Below are positions 1 through 9,450 of a DNA stretch of 26,531 nucleotides, one piece after another (positions within the stretch are counted from its first letter, which is position 1; each line of letters opens with the position of its first letter). The notes beneath the pieces were generated by a model. That model was not told the origin of the DNA. It saw only the letters and a program-made list of their open reading frames with translations, and searched no databases. The stretch covers positions 225,060 to 251,590 of the forward strand of contig NW_003131864.1 in assembly GCF_000003605.2 (NCBI RefSeq), in the 5' to 3' direction. The position numbers and the translations under genes are program-made. This DNA is from Saccoglossus kowalevskii. Lineage: Eukaryota; Hemichordata; Enteropneusta; Harrimaniidae.

Positions 1-527
1 AAATGATGCTTGTGAATGAAAAATAATCAACATTTAATTACGTTTGTTGCGTATGAAACATTGTGAGCATGTTTAAAAATAAACAAATGTGTTGCATTGT
101 ACTATCTTAAATGACTGAAACTGATAATTTCGATGAATACATTCTAAACAAATGTGTTTTACAATATAAATTTTGTAAAAATCATTAAAATAAGTATAAT
201 TTTATCCAAATGAGATAATTAGCATGAATTTCAATACAGTTCAAAAGGAAATTCAATTTCTTCAGTTTGATACCAGTTTGAAATTTCTATCTTAAGAATT
301 AAAGAAGTTATGGCAAAATCAAAATTCCTTGTGTTTTATTTCAATTTAATACTAGTAACCATGGAAACAATCACTGTAAACGTATACCAAGCCAACATTC
401 CTCACCACATCTATGTTTTTCTTTCAGAAGACATATGTCTGAACTAAAAAACACGGGAGGTGACTTGTTATACCACATGTGGGGGTTGCTCCCATTTTGG
501 GCCCCTTTTTGGAAATGGCCACTGGTC
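1..527. other. Non-coding, presumed intron of sushi/LamG gene
   Basis: This AT-rich stretch has no convincing exon. A short direct repeat (AAACAAATGTGTT) occurs near 82 and 147. A CTTTCAG near 421 resembles an acceptor, but stops follow at once and no module is encoded. Confidence 0.5.
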
Positions 528-650
528 TAAAGCTTGAAAACGTCTCAGTTCGTACTCGTTGTTCTGCGCAACAGTCAAAGTCGTCATCTTTGTTTATATG
601 AGACTCATATGTCTCGCACATGCGCAGCGCAACGACTACCGCGCTTTCAA
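528..650 (+). repeat. Dispersed repeat D, copy 1 (end fragment of MITE-like element)
   Basis: About 120 bp match 6448-6567 with roughly ten mismatches by eye. Both contain CTGCGCAACAGTCAAAGTCG, GTTTATATGAGAC and ACGACTACCGCGCTTT. At 6263-6569 the same sequence is the right end of a TTAA-flanked element. Here the left terminal inverted repeat is missing, so this is a truncated copy. It lies in the intron upstream of the sushi exon. A 27-bp fragment is also found at 13914-13940. Confidence 0.8.
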
Positions 651-783
651 CTGAACTCAAATGAACACGCCCTCCAACGACGAAACGCTTTTACCTGACA
701 GCATCGTTTGCGTCACGGAATGAATGCGTCGGTGGAGGGCGCAACTCATACAATATATATAACTTTAGTATTTTCTTTTACAG

Positions 784-945
784 CGGACTGTGTAGACCCA
801 GGTACACCTAATAATGTCCTACGTACTGGTGGCACGACACACGGCGGTGTACTTTCATACTCCTGCGTTTCCGGTTACCTGTATGGAAGCTCAGATATCA
901 TATGTGATAACGGAGTCTGGAATGATTCAATTCCTGCATGTTTCG
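784..945 (+). CDS. Exon: sushi/CCP module
   Basis: The acceptor is TTTTACAG at 776-783 and the donor is G|GTAATC at 946. The exon has 162 nt and is phase 1 on both sides, the classic symmetric class of shuffled extracellular modules. The translation starts DCVDPGTPNN and ends WNDSIPACF. The four sushi cysteines are in DC, SYSC, IIC and PAC, with the conserved Trp between the third and fourth. The last base G joins AC of the next exon to give Asp. Confidence 0.88.
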
Positions 946-3900
946 GTAATCAAATTTTGTTAACACTTCTATAATTATCCTTGATTGGGGCTTGGCAACG
1001 AGAAGAGGGATATCATATAACTTGGACGCTCAGTTACATGTTAATAACAGAAAACTGCGAGATCTAGGGCAATGCGTGAAGGGTGTGGCCAGACGTCAGT
1101 CTGCTGCAAAAATCGAATGATTTGAACTTGAATTTCTGTGTTACAGCCTAATATCAAAATGACGATTATTCAGAGGGGAATATTGCATCGAGATACCCTT
1201 ACTAAATCGAAATTGGCCACCATCAAATGTGTATAGCATAGTATTATGCATAGAAACGAGGATAAGCGTTCGATTTCGTGCATAACATGGGACCTCGTAA
1301 TACCTTCCTCTTTACATGAAACGCTAATATAACAGAACATACTGGACAAGAATGGTATTCGTCCTCAATGGTGTTATTTACACAAGCCGGGGAATTTCTT
1401 TCGATTCTAGCAAGTTGAGAGTGTCTTCCCGTTTCAATTTTTTAATTATGAGACGATACTCGAAGTCTGGTCAGGTCAATTCTATGTAATAAATTATCTG
1501 TATGACTTAATATTTTTCTCGCTGAAAAATTAGTTTAAATCTTTTACATTGGTCAAGTTTCGAGTACATGTTGAATAGTTCTTGCCAGCATTGGAAATCC
1601 ATGTCGCACGATTTTTGTTTAAATAATTTAAGGAATGTCGATTCGCAGCTAACTACTTCATTTATCCAGGCCTCACCAAAACCAAAACCAAAATAAAATA
1701 ACATTAATTTCAAATTACGAGCGAAACATTATTGTTAATTATTGTTTGCTTGGTGAAGTTGAAATTTGTAGCACTCAAAAACGTAGCGATCGTTCTACAT
1801 TTTTAGAATACGTAGCCAATATTTGGTAATTTTCTCAAGCCTACGCGACTTTAAACTCGGTTAAACTAGCTCACCCCTAGCAGCGAGGTTTATAGCGTTA
1901 TATGACATGTTTAAAAAAACTTGTTTAATATCCTTTGCTTTGTAAAATCCTGTTCTTCGTTACAATTGGTAAAATGTTTCCTTGGAAACTAGACATAATG
2001 GTTTCAAACTGATACCTCCCTACATTTAGAGAGCGATGTTTTTACTGAAAATATAGCCTTCAGAGCTTGGTCACACAGATATTTCTGTACGTTGTAATCG
2101 TTAAAATTATTAATGTTAGAAATATTTGATTTAAATAAATTGGAAAAATACTTAGTCTTTAGATATATTATGTGACGGACCACTGTGTGGTGGAGGCAAC
2201 AGCGACCATAATTTGTGAGAATCTTTATCGACAACCTTAGTGCCTAGTTTGTCTTATCAACAATAAATTTGTTTCTTTGTTTTTAACATTGCTTTTAAGT
2301 CTACTAGTAATATTCAAAACTAAAATAACAATAACAAAAGAAACCTATACCTATACCGGATTTTAATCAGATTATGCGCTGCACCATAGCAAACCACACC
2401 GCATCTTATAACACAACACTGCATCACACCATAGCACACTGCACCACATCTCATCACACAACACCACATCATGCCATAGCACGCCGCACCACATATCATC
2501 ACACAACACTGCATCATGCCATAGCACGCCGCACCACATCTCATCACACAACGCCGCATCACGCCATAGCACACCGCACCACATATCATCACACAACACC
2601 GCATCACACCATAGCACACCGCACCACATATCATCACACAACACCGCATCACACCATAGCACACCGCACCACATATCATCACACAACACTGCATCATGCC
2701 ATAGCACGCCGCACCACATATCATCACACTACACTGCATCATGCCATAGCACGCCGCGCCACATCTCATCACACAACACTGCATCACGCCATGCCAAACC
2801 ACAAACCACACTGACATGTCTCTATTTTGTTACCACCACAGACCCATCACCAAACTACCACTGGGAGTTGTCCGGCAAATGCTCTTCCTCAGATCCTGAT
2901 CCAGTCGATTGTACTGGAACCCCGTGTGCTACCGTATATGAAATGATACAGTCACGTGATGGAAACATTTACGACGCAGCTCCCGTGAACTTTTATCCGA
3001 TTCAGCTCACGGCCTCGCCACCAGCGGTTGTTAATAGACATTTGTGTTCCATATATAACGATGCACAGAACATTTTATTTTTAAATGATTTCAACGGGGA
3101 ATGCCTATCGGACGTGTATCTGTGCCCCGAAGGTGCAACTATCTCATTTTGGTTGAACATCGATGCATCAGTAAATAACGGTACTCGGTATATCTTCTCA
3201 TCGGGTGGGCAGACTGCCAAGTCAAGAGGATTCGCTGTTTGGACCACAGATGGGGCGACGTCCACTTCCATGGTCTGGGCCGCCATTATAAGGAAAGATA
3301 GAAACACTCTCAACAGACATTTGAGCTCCTTTGATTGGTTCCCACAGAACACGTGGTTCTACTTAACTGTGACTTTTAGTACCACCAATCTGGGAAATAT
3401 ATACGTTGATGGCGCTCTACAAGCTCCCACTCAAGGGACAGAAGAAATGACATTGGATACATACGACTATACAAGTAATAAACTAATGACTTTCTATTAC
3501 GGGTCGAAATATTACGTTAACAATTTTATGAAGTTTGGGTGCAACATTTTACCCATTTTGTGTAATTTTTTTGTAATTTTGAATCGAATTCCCCATAGAA
3601 TTTGTGACGTGGCATTAGTATACTCCTTGAAAGTCTACGTATTGTATATTTCAGGTCTTAATTTAGGAGGGCCAAATGACGACCCTTCGTCAATGAGCGA
3701 GCGTAGTATCTCTGCGGTTAGCGAGCTTAAAATTCATTACCGAGAACTTACGGAAACGGAAGTCGGATGGCTCTATGATATCGAAATGGGTTAGTATTAT
3801 CTACTTTGCCATACGCGAGCTTGACAATTATATTTGTTACACCCGTTATACTATACATATTATATCGTAACGTAACGTGTTTAGTTCAATATTACATACG

Positions 3901-5053
3901 TGCTATATCGTAACGTAACATGTATAGTTCTATACTATATACGTGCTATATCGTAACGTAATGTGTTTAGTTCTATACTATATACGTGCCATATTGTAAC
4001 GTAACGTGTTTAGTTCTATAATATATACGTGCTATATTGTAACGTTACGTGTTTAATTCAAATACTATATATACTATATATACGTGCTACATTGTAACGT
4101 AACGTGTTTAGTTCTATACTATATACGTGCTATATTGTAACGTACGTGTTTAGTTCTATACTATATACGTGCTATATTGTAACGTAACGTGTTTAGTTCA
4201 AATACTATATATACGTGCTATATTGTAACGTAACGTGTTTAGTTCTATACTATATACGTGCTATATTGTAACGTACGTGTTTAGTTCTATACTATATACG
4301 TGCTATATTGTAACGTATGTGTTTAGTTCTATACTATATACGTGCTATATTGTAACGTACGTGTTTAGTTCTATACTATATACGTGCTATATTGTAACGT
4401 AACGTGTTTAGTTCAAATACTATATATACGTGCCATATTGTAACGTAACGTGTTTAGTTCTATACTATAAACGTGCTTTATTGTAACGTACGTGTTTAGT
4501 TCTATACTATATACGTGCTATATTGTAACGTAACGTGTTTAGTTCAAATACTATATATACGTGCCATATTGTAACGTAACGTGTTTAGTTCTATACTATA
4601 TACGTGCTATATTGTAACGTTACGTGTTTAGTTCAAATACTATATATACTATATATACGTGCTACATTGTAACGTAACGTGTTTAGTTCTATACTATATA
4701 CGTGCTATATTGTAACGTACGTGTTTAGTTCTATACTATATACGTGCTATATTGTAACGTAACGTGTTTAGTTCAAATACTATATATACGTGCTATATTG
4801 TAACGTAACGTGTTTAGTTCTATACTATATACGTGCTATATTGTAACGTACGTGTTTAGTTCTATACTATATACGTGCTATATTGTAACGTATGTGTTTA
4901 GTTCTATACTATATACGTGCTATATTGTAACGTAACGTGTTTAGTTCTATACTATATACATGTTATATCGTAACGTAACGTGTTTAGTTCTATACTACAT
5001 ACTTTCTATATTGTAACGTAATATGTTATTTTTTGTTTATTACAGGCACGTGA
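784..5053 (+). CDS. Secreted sushi + LamG-like domain protein (3' part of gene, 5' end outside window)
   Basis: This is the 3' part of a spliced gene, with coding exons 784-945, 2842-3789 and 5046-5053. All junctions are phase 1 and join in frame. The predicted C-terminal part has one sushi/CCP module (about 53 residues, four Cys), a Cys-rich linker, and a concanavalin A-like LamG domain with TISFWLN, RGFAVW and an NIYVDG strand. It ends with DIEMGT and a stop. Sushi and LamG modules are extracellular adhesion or recognition domains. Possible N-glycosylation sites (NDS in the sushi module, NGT in the LamG domain) fit secretion. The signal peptide and earlier modules must lie left of the window. 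Annotation pipelines often call such proteins SVEP1-like, but nothing here proves orthology. Both introns contain large minisatellites. The domain calls are firm and the ligand is unknown. Confidence 0.85.
1048..1300 (+). repeat. Dispersed repeat C, copy 1
   Basis: It matches 9120-9450 in the same orientation as diverged blocks: ACTGCGAGATCT, GCAAAAATCGAA.GATTTGA, GAATATTGCAT, CATCAAATGTGTA.AGCA and TTCGATTT.. The 9.1-kb copy is longer because of an extra stretch near its end. No coding potential is seen. The copy is intronic, between the sushi and LamG exons. Confidence 0.75.
1301..2383. other. Intron sequence without recognised feature
   Basis: This is the remainder of the intron 946-2841. 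It is AT-rich, and its short open frames on either strand have no domain-like composition. I see no gene here. Confidence 0.5.
2384..2810 (+). repeat. 45-bp minisatellite, about 9.5 copies, no G-rich sense strand
   Basis: The CCATAGCAC anchor recurs at 2384, 2429, 2474, 2519, 2564, 2609, 2654, 2699, 2744 and (degenerate) 2789, exactly 45 bp apart. The sense strand is CA-rich (ACACAACACC, CGCACCACAT). Because 45 is divisible by three, long artefactual frames stay open on both strands (His/Thr-rich, or Cys/Met/Trp-rich). The array lies in the intron and ends about 30 nt before the LamG exon acceptor, so it fills the region where the branch point would be expected. Confidence 0.95.
2842..3789 (+). 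CDS. Exon(s): Cys-rich linker and LamG-like domain
   Basis: The acceptor is CCACCACAG ending at 2841 and the donor is ATGG|GTTAGT at 3790. The region is open throughout (315 full codons). The linker after PNYHWELSGKC has several Cys. The LamG core follows: CPEGATISFWLN, FSSGGQ, RGFAVWTTD, a WFYLTVTF strand and GNIYVDGALQ. The C-terminal helix-like tail HYRELTETEVGWLYDIE is typical of LamG_3-type domains (xLtexEixxLY). The stretch 3562-3654 reads as hydrophobic, intron-like sequence and may be a 93-nt in-frame intron (donor T|GTAATT, acceptor TTTCAG), so this may be two exons. Confidence 0.82.
3562..3654 (+). other. Candidate 93-nt in-frame intron (exitron-like)
   Basis: A GTAATT donor follows phase-1 base 3561, and an ATATTTCAG acceptor ends at 3654. 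The length is a multiple of three with no stop in frame, so both the spliced and the retained form can be read. The translated sequence (ILNRIPHRICDVALVYSLKV) is unlike a LamG strand, and base composition rises to AT-rich. Removing it brings the FYYGSKYYVNN strand close to the GPNDDPSSMSE loop. Other GT sites nearby (3503, 3516, 3533, 3539) are out of phase with this acceptor. Confidence 0.5.
3862..5030 (+). repeat. 43-bp minisatellite array with higher-order structure
   Basis: About 27 monomers follow the pattern TATATTGTAACGTAACGTG - TTTAGTTCTATACTATATACGTGC. Length variants exist: an A-deleted form (GTAACGTACGTG), a GTATGTG form, and a longer TTCAAATACTATATATACG form. Outer monomers (about 3862, 3905, 3948 and 4965) read TATATCG where inner ones read TATATTG. 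A rare doubled variant (GTTACGTG...TATATACTATATATACG) occurs at 4044 and 4619, and GTATGTG occurs at about 4315 and 4890. Both give an offset of about 575 bp, which shows a duplicated block. The array makes up almost all of the last intron of the sushi/LamG gene. Confidence 0.95.
5046..5053 (+). CDS. Terminal coding exon with stop
   Basis: The acceptor TTTATTACAG ends at 5045. The exon supplies GC ACG TGA: G from the previous exon completes Gly, followed by Thr and a stop. The intron 3790-5045 is almost entirely minisatellite. A domain ending just before the stop, and a poly(A) signal 280 nt later, support this as the true gene end. Confidence 0.75.
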
Positions 5054-5332
5054 TTACAGTGTCGGGGTGAATCAGCTCATTTTTACTGCCCGTCTTGTAA
5101 ATATTTACGAATACAGAAACAAAATGCCAATCAATATTCCATCCCATTTACAAAATATGCCTTTGTTCACTTCGATTTGCTATGTAGCATTTCTGTCACC
5201 TTTTTTATTTGTAGTAATATAAATTACTGTGAGTGGGCAAGCCATTCCATGCAGAGAACATACATGTTTGTAAATACACTATAATAACTTTATATTGTTA
5301 ACTGTACGACGACCATGTGTTGAATGGAATTT

Positions 5333-5338
5333 AATAAA
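5333..5338 (+). terminator. Poly(A) signal AATAAA of sushi/LamG gene
   Basis: AATAAA lies about 280 nt after the stop codon in an AT-rich 3' UTR (5054 to about 5355). A T-rich stretch follows at about 5366-5376. It is the first canonical hexamer downstream of the stop. Confidence 0.65.
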
Positions 5339-5355
5339 AATAATGTAACGCCATG

Positions 5356-6262
5356 TCTAGTCGTATTATACTTTTTCTTGATGGACGTTACTAGATAAAT
5401 TTTTACAAATACTCAACTAAAAATAATTTTTAAATTGAAATAAAGTCTAGACACAAGCATCGCATCTTTTTTAATGTCGTTAAAATTTTAGATAAATAAT
5501 TGGTACGTACTTGAATTGAAACAAGGCACCCGCCCTACAAATGAAAGAAACCTGCCGTAATACTACACCAAAAATGAGGTATTATGATTGGTTGTCCTTG
5601 TTTGCATTTCGGCTATGACTGCCGGGTGTGCTATGGACTCGCTTTTCCAGGAGTCTCCTGCGCTATAACGTCGAAAGTATTCGTGGAAATATGAATGTGC
5701 ACGGGAAATTGCGTCATGGTCATATTCAACTGAGACTAGAGACCAAGCCTCAGACTGTTAACTTGCATATGTCACAATGAAGAAGGCTAACGGAAGTACG
5801 GAGGTATTAACTGCAGATCTTTATTCTCGAAACGACGGAATTATAATGGCTCTGCTGTCAAATACTCAAATCTATCATTTTATATCCTCGTCATCTACAC
5901 AGTTATCAGTAACTAAATATCTTAAATAGACGTGTTTAAGCACAATTCTAGGCTTAGAGTCACCAGGTTATACAGGGGGGAAGTGCACTGCTTCTAAGAG
6001 CACTCATCCGAGGAATAAAGTACATACGTACAGACGTCTCAAGGTGGTAAATGTTATCAATGTCCAAGCTATGTTCATAACAAGCATTAACAAGAGTTCG
6101 CAAACCGCGGATCAACGGCTCAAAATAACAAAGTCATCGGCATTTATCAGATGGTTGATAAAAATCTTCCCACGCAACTTAAACTACGTCATCATTATAT
6201 ACATTGAAAAGTAAAAGGGGAATAATATTGCTGTTTTCAACAAAAAATAAAGTACTCAGAAG
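5356..6262. other. Intergenic, no feature recognised
   Basis: This is mixed AT-rich sequence downstream of the sushi/LamG gene. I found no domain-coding frame, no repeat shared with the rest of the window and no RNA gene. Confidence 0.5.
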
Positions 6263-6569
6263 TTAAAGCTCGGTAGTCGTCGCGCTGCGCATGTTCGACA
6301 TTTGTGTTGATAAACATTGATTTTCCCACAATCCAATGCGCTCTTCAAGTGGAAATCACAAGTATGAGGTTTGACCTGGGCTCGACTTGCACTGATTACC
6401 GCCGGTGACTCCTTCGATACCTTCCAATCACATGAAAATTACCTAATTAAAGCTTGGAAACGTGTCTGTTCGTACTCGTTGATCTGCGCAACAGTCAAAG
6501 TCGCCATCTTTGTTTATATGAGACCCATATATCTCGCACATGCTCAGCGCGACGACTACCGCGCTTTAA
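6263..6569. mobile_element. TTAA-flanked MITE-like element (non-autonomous DNA transposon)
   Basis: TTAA lies at both ends (6263-6266 and 6566-6569). The inverted ends are AGCTCGGTAGTCGTCGCGCT at left and, on the opposite strand, AGCGCGGTAGTCGTCGCGCT at right. They continue with GCATGT.CGA, giving about three mismatches in 36. The element is 307 bp with no transposase. TTAA target duplication is the hallmark of piggyBac-type elements, but the terminus (AGC) is not a typical piggyBac end, so the superfamily is only suggested. Its right half recurs at 528-650. Confidence 0.75.
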
Positions 6570-6960
6570 AATGAAATAACTCGGTAGATCACTGTAAATC
6601 AGCTTTGTAAACAGGGACCAATGCTTGACGCGGTCAAATGCATTTACAGAGGTATAATATGAACAATAGCCAATATTTTGTTTACATCATAAATACACAC
6701 GTCAAATGAGTGTCCATATTTAATCCCAAATTGAGCATCATCCGTGTTTGAGAAACTGCGACTTCGATCGAAGTTAATAGGTTCCAAAATCCAAGAGAGG
6801 GGACAGTGGAGATGACGATAGGCCCATAGTTATTCTTACATATCAGGTTATTTGTTTTGTTTCCATGAAATCCTCGGGCGGAAAACCATGGACCAGCATC
6901 AAAGCGATTTACCAAAGCCGAATTTTTAAATATCGGAAATATTATTACAATGCGAATTTT

Positions 6961-7156
6961 GACGCATACAATAGTGTTTCCGCATTTCATTCTCACTTTA
7001 TTCAGTCTAAATGCGCCTTCAGTACTGTTCATATATCATTTTCCGCATGTCAGTGAACAAGTTTGTAGTATTATATCGTAACGTAACGTGTTTAGTTCTA
7101 TATTATATACGTGCTATATGTTAGCTGTTTACACGACCCCAACCAACTCAATACAG
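6961..7156 (+). repeat. Dispersed repeat A, copy 1 (with inserted 43-bp monomer)
   Basis: It matches 8779-8934 in the same orientation. Shared blocks include GTTTCCGCATTTCATTCTC, AAATGCGCCTTCAGTACTGT, ATATATCATTTTCCGCATGT, TTTACACGA and CCAACTCAATACA. Copy 1 differs by a 43-nt insert at 7077-7119 that is one unit of the minisatellite at 3862-5030. Confidence 0.85.
7077..7119 (+). repeat. Single isolated monomer of the 43-bp minisatellite
   Basis: The insert contains CGTAACGTAACGTGTTTAG followed by TTCTATATTATATACGTGC and TATAT. It is preceded by TATAT, so the insert has exactly one unit length. It carries the TATATCG variant seen only in the outermost units of the 3.9-5.0 kb array. Copy 2 of repeat A (about 8898) reads straight across without it. 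Confidence 0.88.
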
Positions 7157-7164
7157 GAATATCA

Positions 7165-7314
<150 letters not shown>

Positions 7315-7318
7315 CTAT

Positions 7319-8095
7319 TATAATTATACTGAATTGTGTGTATCTTTTGTGTTAGTTAGTTTCAATGTATATGGAATATGGATTGATGTTTACTTCTTGC
7401 AAACAGAACCTGAAGTACCTGAAACAAATATAATGGCCAACGCATACAGTCTAAAGATAACAATAATAAATGGTTCACAAGAATGCTCGATGAAAAAGAT
7501 GAGTTTTCAATCTGGATTTGAATGTGTGAACATTTGGTGCTGTGCGAATTTCTTATGGTAGATAATTCCATAGTGAAGGAGATGAATGTGAGAATGATCG
7601 GTCACCATATGATTTAAGTCTGTTTTTTGGTGCTTTGAGTAATCGCTTGTTTCTATAGAAAAGAGCTCTACCAGGATTAATGTGTTGTATGAGACCAGAA
7701 ATGTATGGCGGAGCCAACTGATGTAGAGCGTTGTGAGTAATGAGGAGTATTTTGAATTGAATTCTGTAAGTGACTGGAAGCGCAACTGTTGGAGTATTGG
7801 TGTTATATGATCAAAGTTTGTGTGCGAGTAATGATACGAGCAGCACTATTCTGGGCTTTTTGTGACTGATTTAGCTGTGCAGTTGGTAAGCTATATAGCA
7901 GAGCATTGCACTAGTCCCGTTTAGTGACAAAAGTTGAATGAATCAGCTTGATGCAAGTTTCTGTAGATATAAGTACTGTCGAATTTGCGATATCATTTCT
8001 CCCAACGGCGGCAACATAAATAAGCGCTACACAGAGGCTGCATAATTTCATCCAAAAACTTATAAAATATTTTATGTTCAGTCCAGTTACACAAA
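7319..8095 (-). pseudogene. Decayed non-LTR retrotransposon: C-terminal reverse transcriptase and 3' UTR
   Basis: Read on the minus strand from about 8090 to 7475, the frames encode the C-terminal part of a LINE ORF2 of the L2/CR1/jockey type. Recognisable pieces in order: ETCIKLIHSTFVTKRD with DYCN changed to D-stop-CN (about 7911), ALLYSLPTAQLNQ, QNSAARIITRT, DHITPIL, then after a frame change YRIQFKILLITHNALHQLAP, GRALFYRNKRLLKAPKNRLK, SYGDRSFSHSSPSLWNYLP, a stop, and EIRTAPNVHTFKSRLKTHLF. At least two internal stops and two frame changes show it is dead. The 3' UTR (about 7319-7474) recurs at 11028-11206. A GIPQ-like motif near 8370 may mark a further diverged part, but I do not rely on it. 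Confidence 0.82.
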
Positions 8096-8778
8096 TATTA
8101 ATTGCACAATATAGCTTCAGACGGAATGTTGATTCATTTTGTTTAAGAAATTTGTCATATATCATATTTGTAACGATATACATTTCTCATGGTGTAAACT
8201 TTAGTCCAATTAGTTCGCATTTTGTTTTGAAGCATCATTCTCCGGGAGAGACAATAGAAAATGTTAGAAAGTAACAAAATTATGCAAAATTCTATTCTTT
8301 TCTGGTGTGCATGAACGGATCTGTATAACTGTCTAAGATTACATAGTCCGATAGAACGTAACAGAATTTTTTGGGGGATCCCCACTCCAATCATCAATGA
8401 ACGTCAATGATACTATTTATTTTCGAGAGATAGTTCATATAACAATAGCCATTATCATGCCAATTCACAGAAAAGTAAGCATCCAGGAAACATATAATTA
8501 TACTCTCATTTTGAAGATGAAGGCCTAATAGTCTATCGTCGTTATATTGGCAAGCAAATACGTGAAAAGACTCACTGAGGTTGATTTGCCTCACAATACA
8601 GCAGCGCCCCATACGGTCAACCAGTACTTAATATATTGTTGCTCAATAAACTGAAGGTCGAAACAGCATTTGGTAGTGTATATTTGAGAGAAGACGGAGG
8701 AAGTTCGGTTTGAGTAAGCCAGTGTTCTTGTATTAAAATGATATGGTGGCTCTCGTCTTTGTAAAAAAAAAAATCACA
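8096..8778. other. Intergenic, possible extension of the LINE relic
   Basis: No intact gene is seen. On the minus strand near 8370-8350 a GIPQKILLR reading resembles the GVPQGSVLG motif of reverse transcriptases, which would fit an upstream continuation of the relic, but the flanking sequence is too decayed for a call. Confidence 0.3.
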
Positions 8779-8934
8779 GACGCCGCATACTATACAGAGT
8801 TTCCGCATTTCATTCTCGCTTTATTTCCCTTAAATGCGCCTTCAGTACTGTTTATATATCATTTTCCGCATGTCAGTGTACCAGTTTATAGTATTATATT
8901 AACTGTTTACACGATTCCAACCAACTCAATACAC
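8779..8934 (+). repeat. Dispersed repeat A, copy 2 (without monomer insert)
   Basis: This is the same-orientation match to 6961-7156 described there. It reads GTATTATATTAACTG where copy 1 has the 43-nt insert. After CAACTCAATACA it runs into unrelated sequence and has no microsatellite. Confidence 0.85.
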
Positions 8935-9119
8935 CAGGTGTACTTGTCAAATGTTTTAAAGTATGCGATATTATTATGCGATCATGCGTGTTCTAGAATT
9001 GCTCGCGGGGAATATAGCTTGCAATAAACATCAAGTATGCCAATGACATTTTCGCACTTTCTATTTGTTCTATGCAAAATAAATAAAACTAAAAGACATT
9101 TAGGTTGAATCAATAGGTG

Positions 9120-9450
9120 ATTTTCCGTACAACTGCGAGATCTCGCGAGATGCATGAAAGACGCGCGTCGAACGTCTGCCGCAAAAATCGAACGATTTGA
9201 TTTTGAACTCGAATTTCTTTATTTCGTAGCGCACATCGACCGGCCGATCTTCGACAGAGGAATATTGCATTCGAATATCCTCACTTAATCGAAATTGCCC
9301 ATCATCAAATGTGTACAGCACATTATTGACATGGAAATATTCCCCAAAATACTTTCGCGTTTGTCGAATCTCACGCGATGTTTGACGCCACTACGACGCT
9401 ATGACCTTTGTTTGTCCTGTTTTTACATTCGATTTCACGCATAACGCGTG
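9120..9450 (+). repeat. Dispersed repeat C, copy 2
   Basis: This is a diverged match to 1048-1300. It keeps ACTGCGAGATCTCG, GCAAAAATCGAACGATTTGA, GGAATATTGCAT and CATCAAATGTGTACAGCA. An extra stretch of about 90 bp (about 9345-9430) precedes the shared TTCGATTT..GCATAAC end. It is CpG-richer than its surroundings. Confidence 0.75.

Noticed and set aside
2320-2817. Long open frames on both strands (Cys/Met/Trp-rich minus, His/Thr-rich plus)
   Set aside because: They are products of a 45-bp repeat whose length is divisible by three. They lie inside an intron and have no start context or domain.
3862-5030. CRISPR array
   Set aside because: Units are contiguous tandem repeats without unique spacers, in an animal intron. 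The same applies to the other arrays.
7507-8183. Two minus-strand frames as small host genes
   Set aside because: They are out-of-frame or partial readings of the decayed reverse transcriptase.
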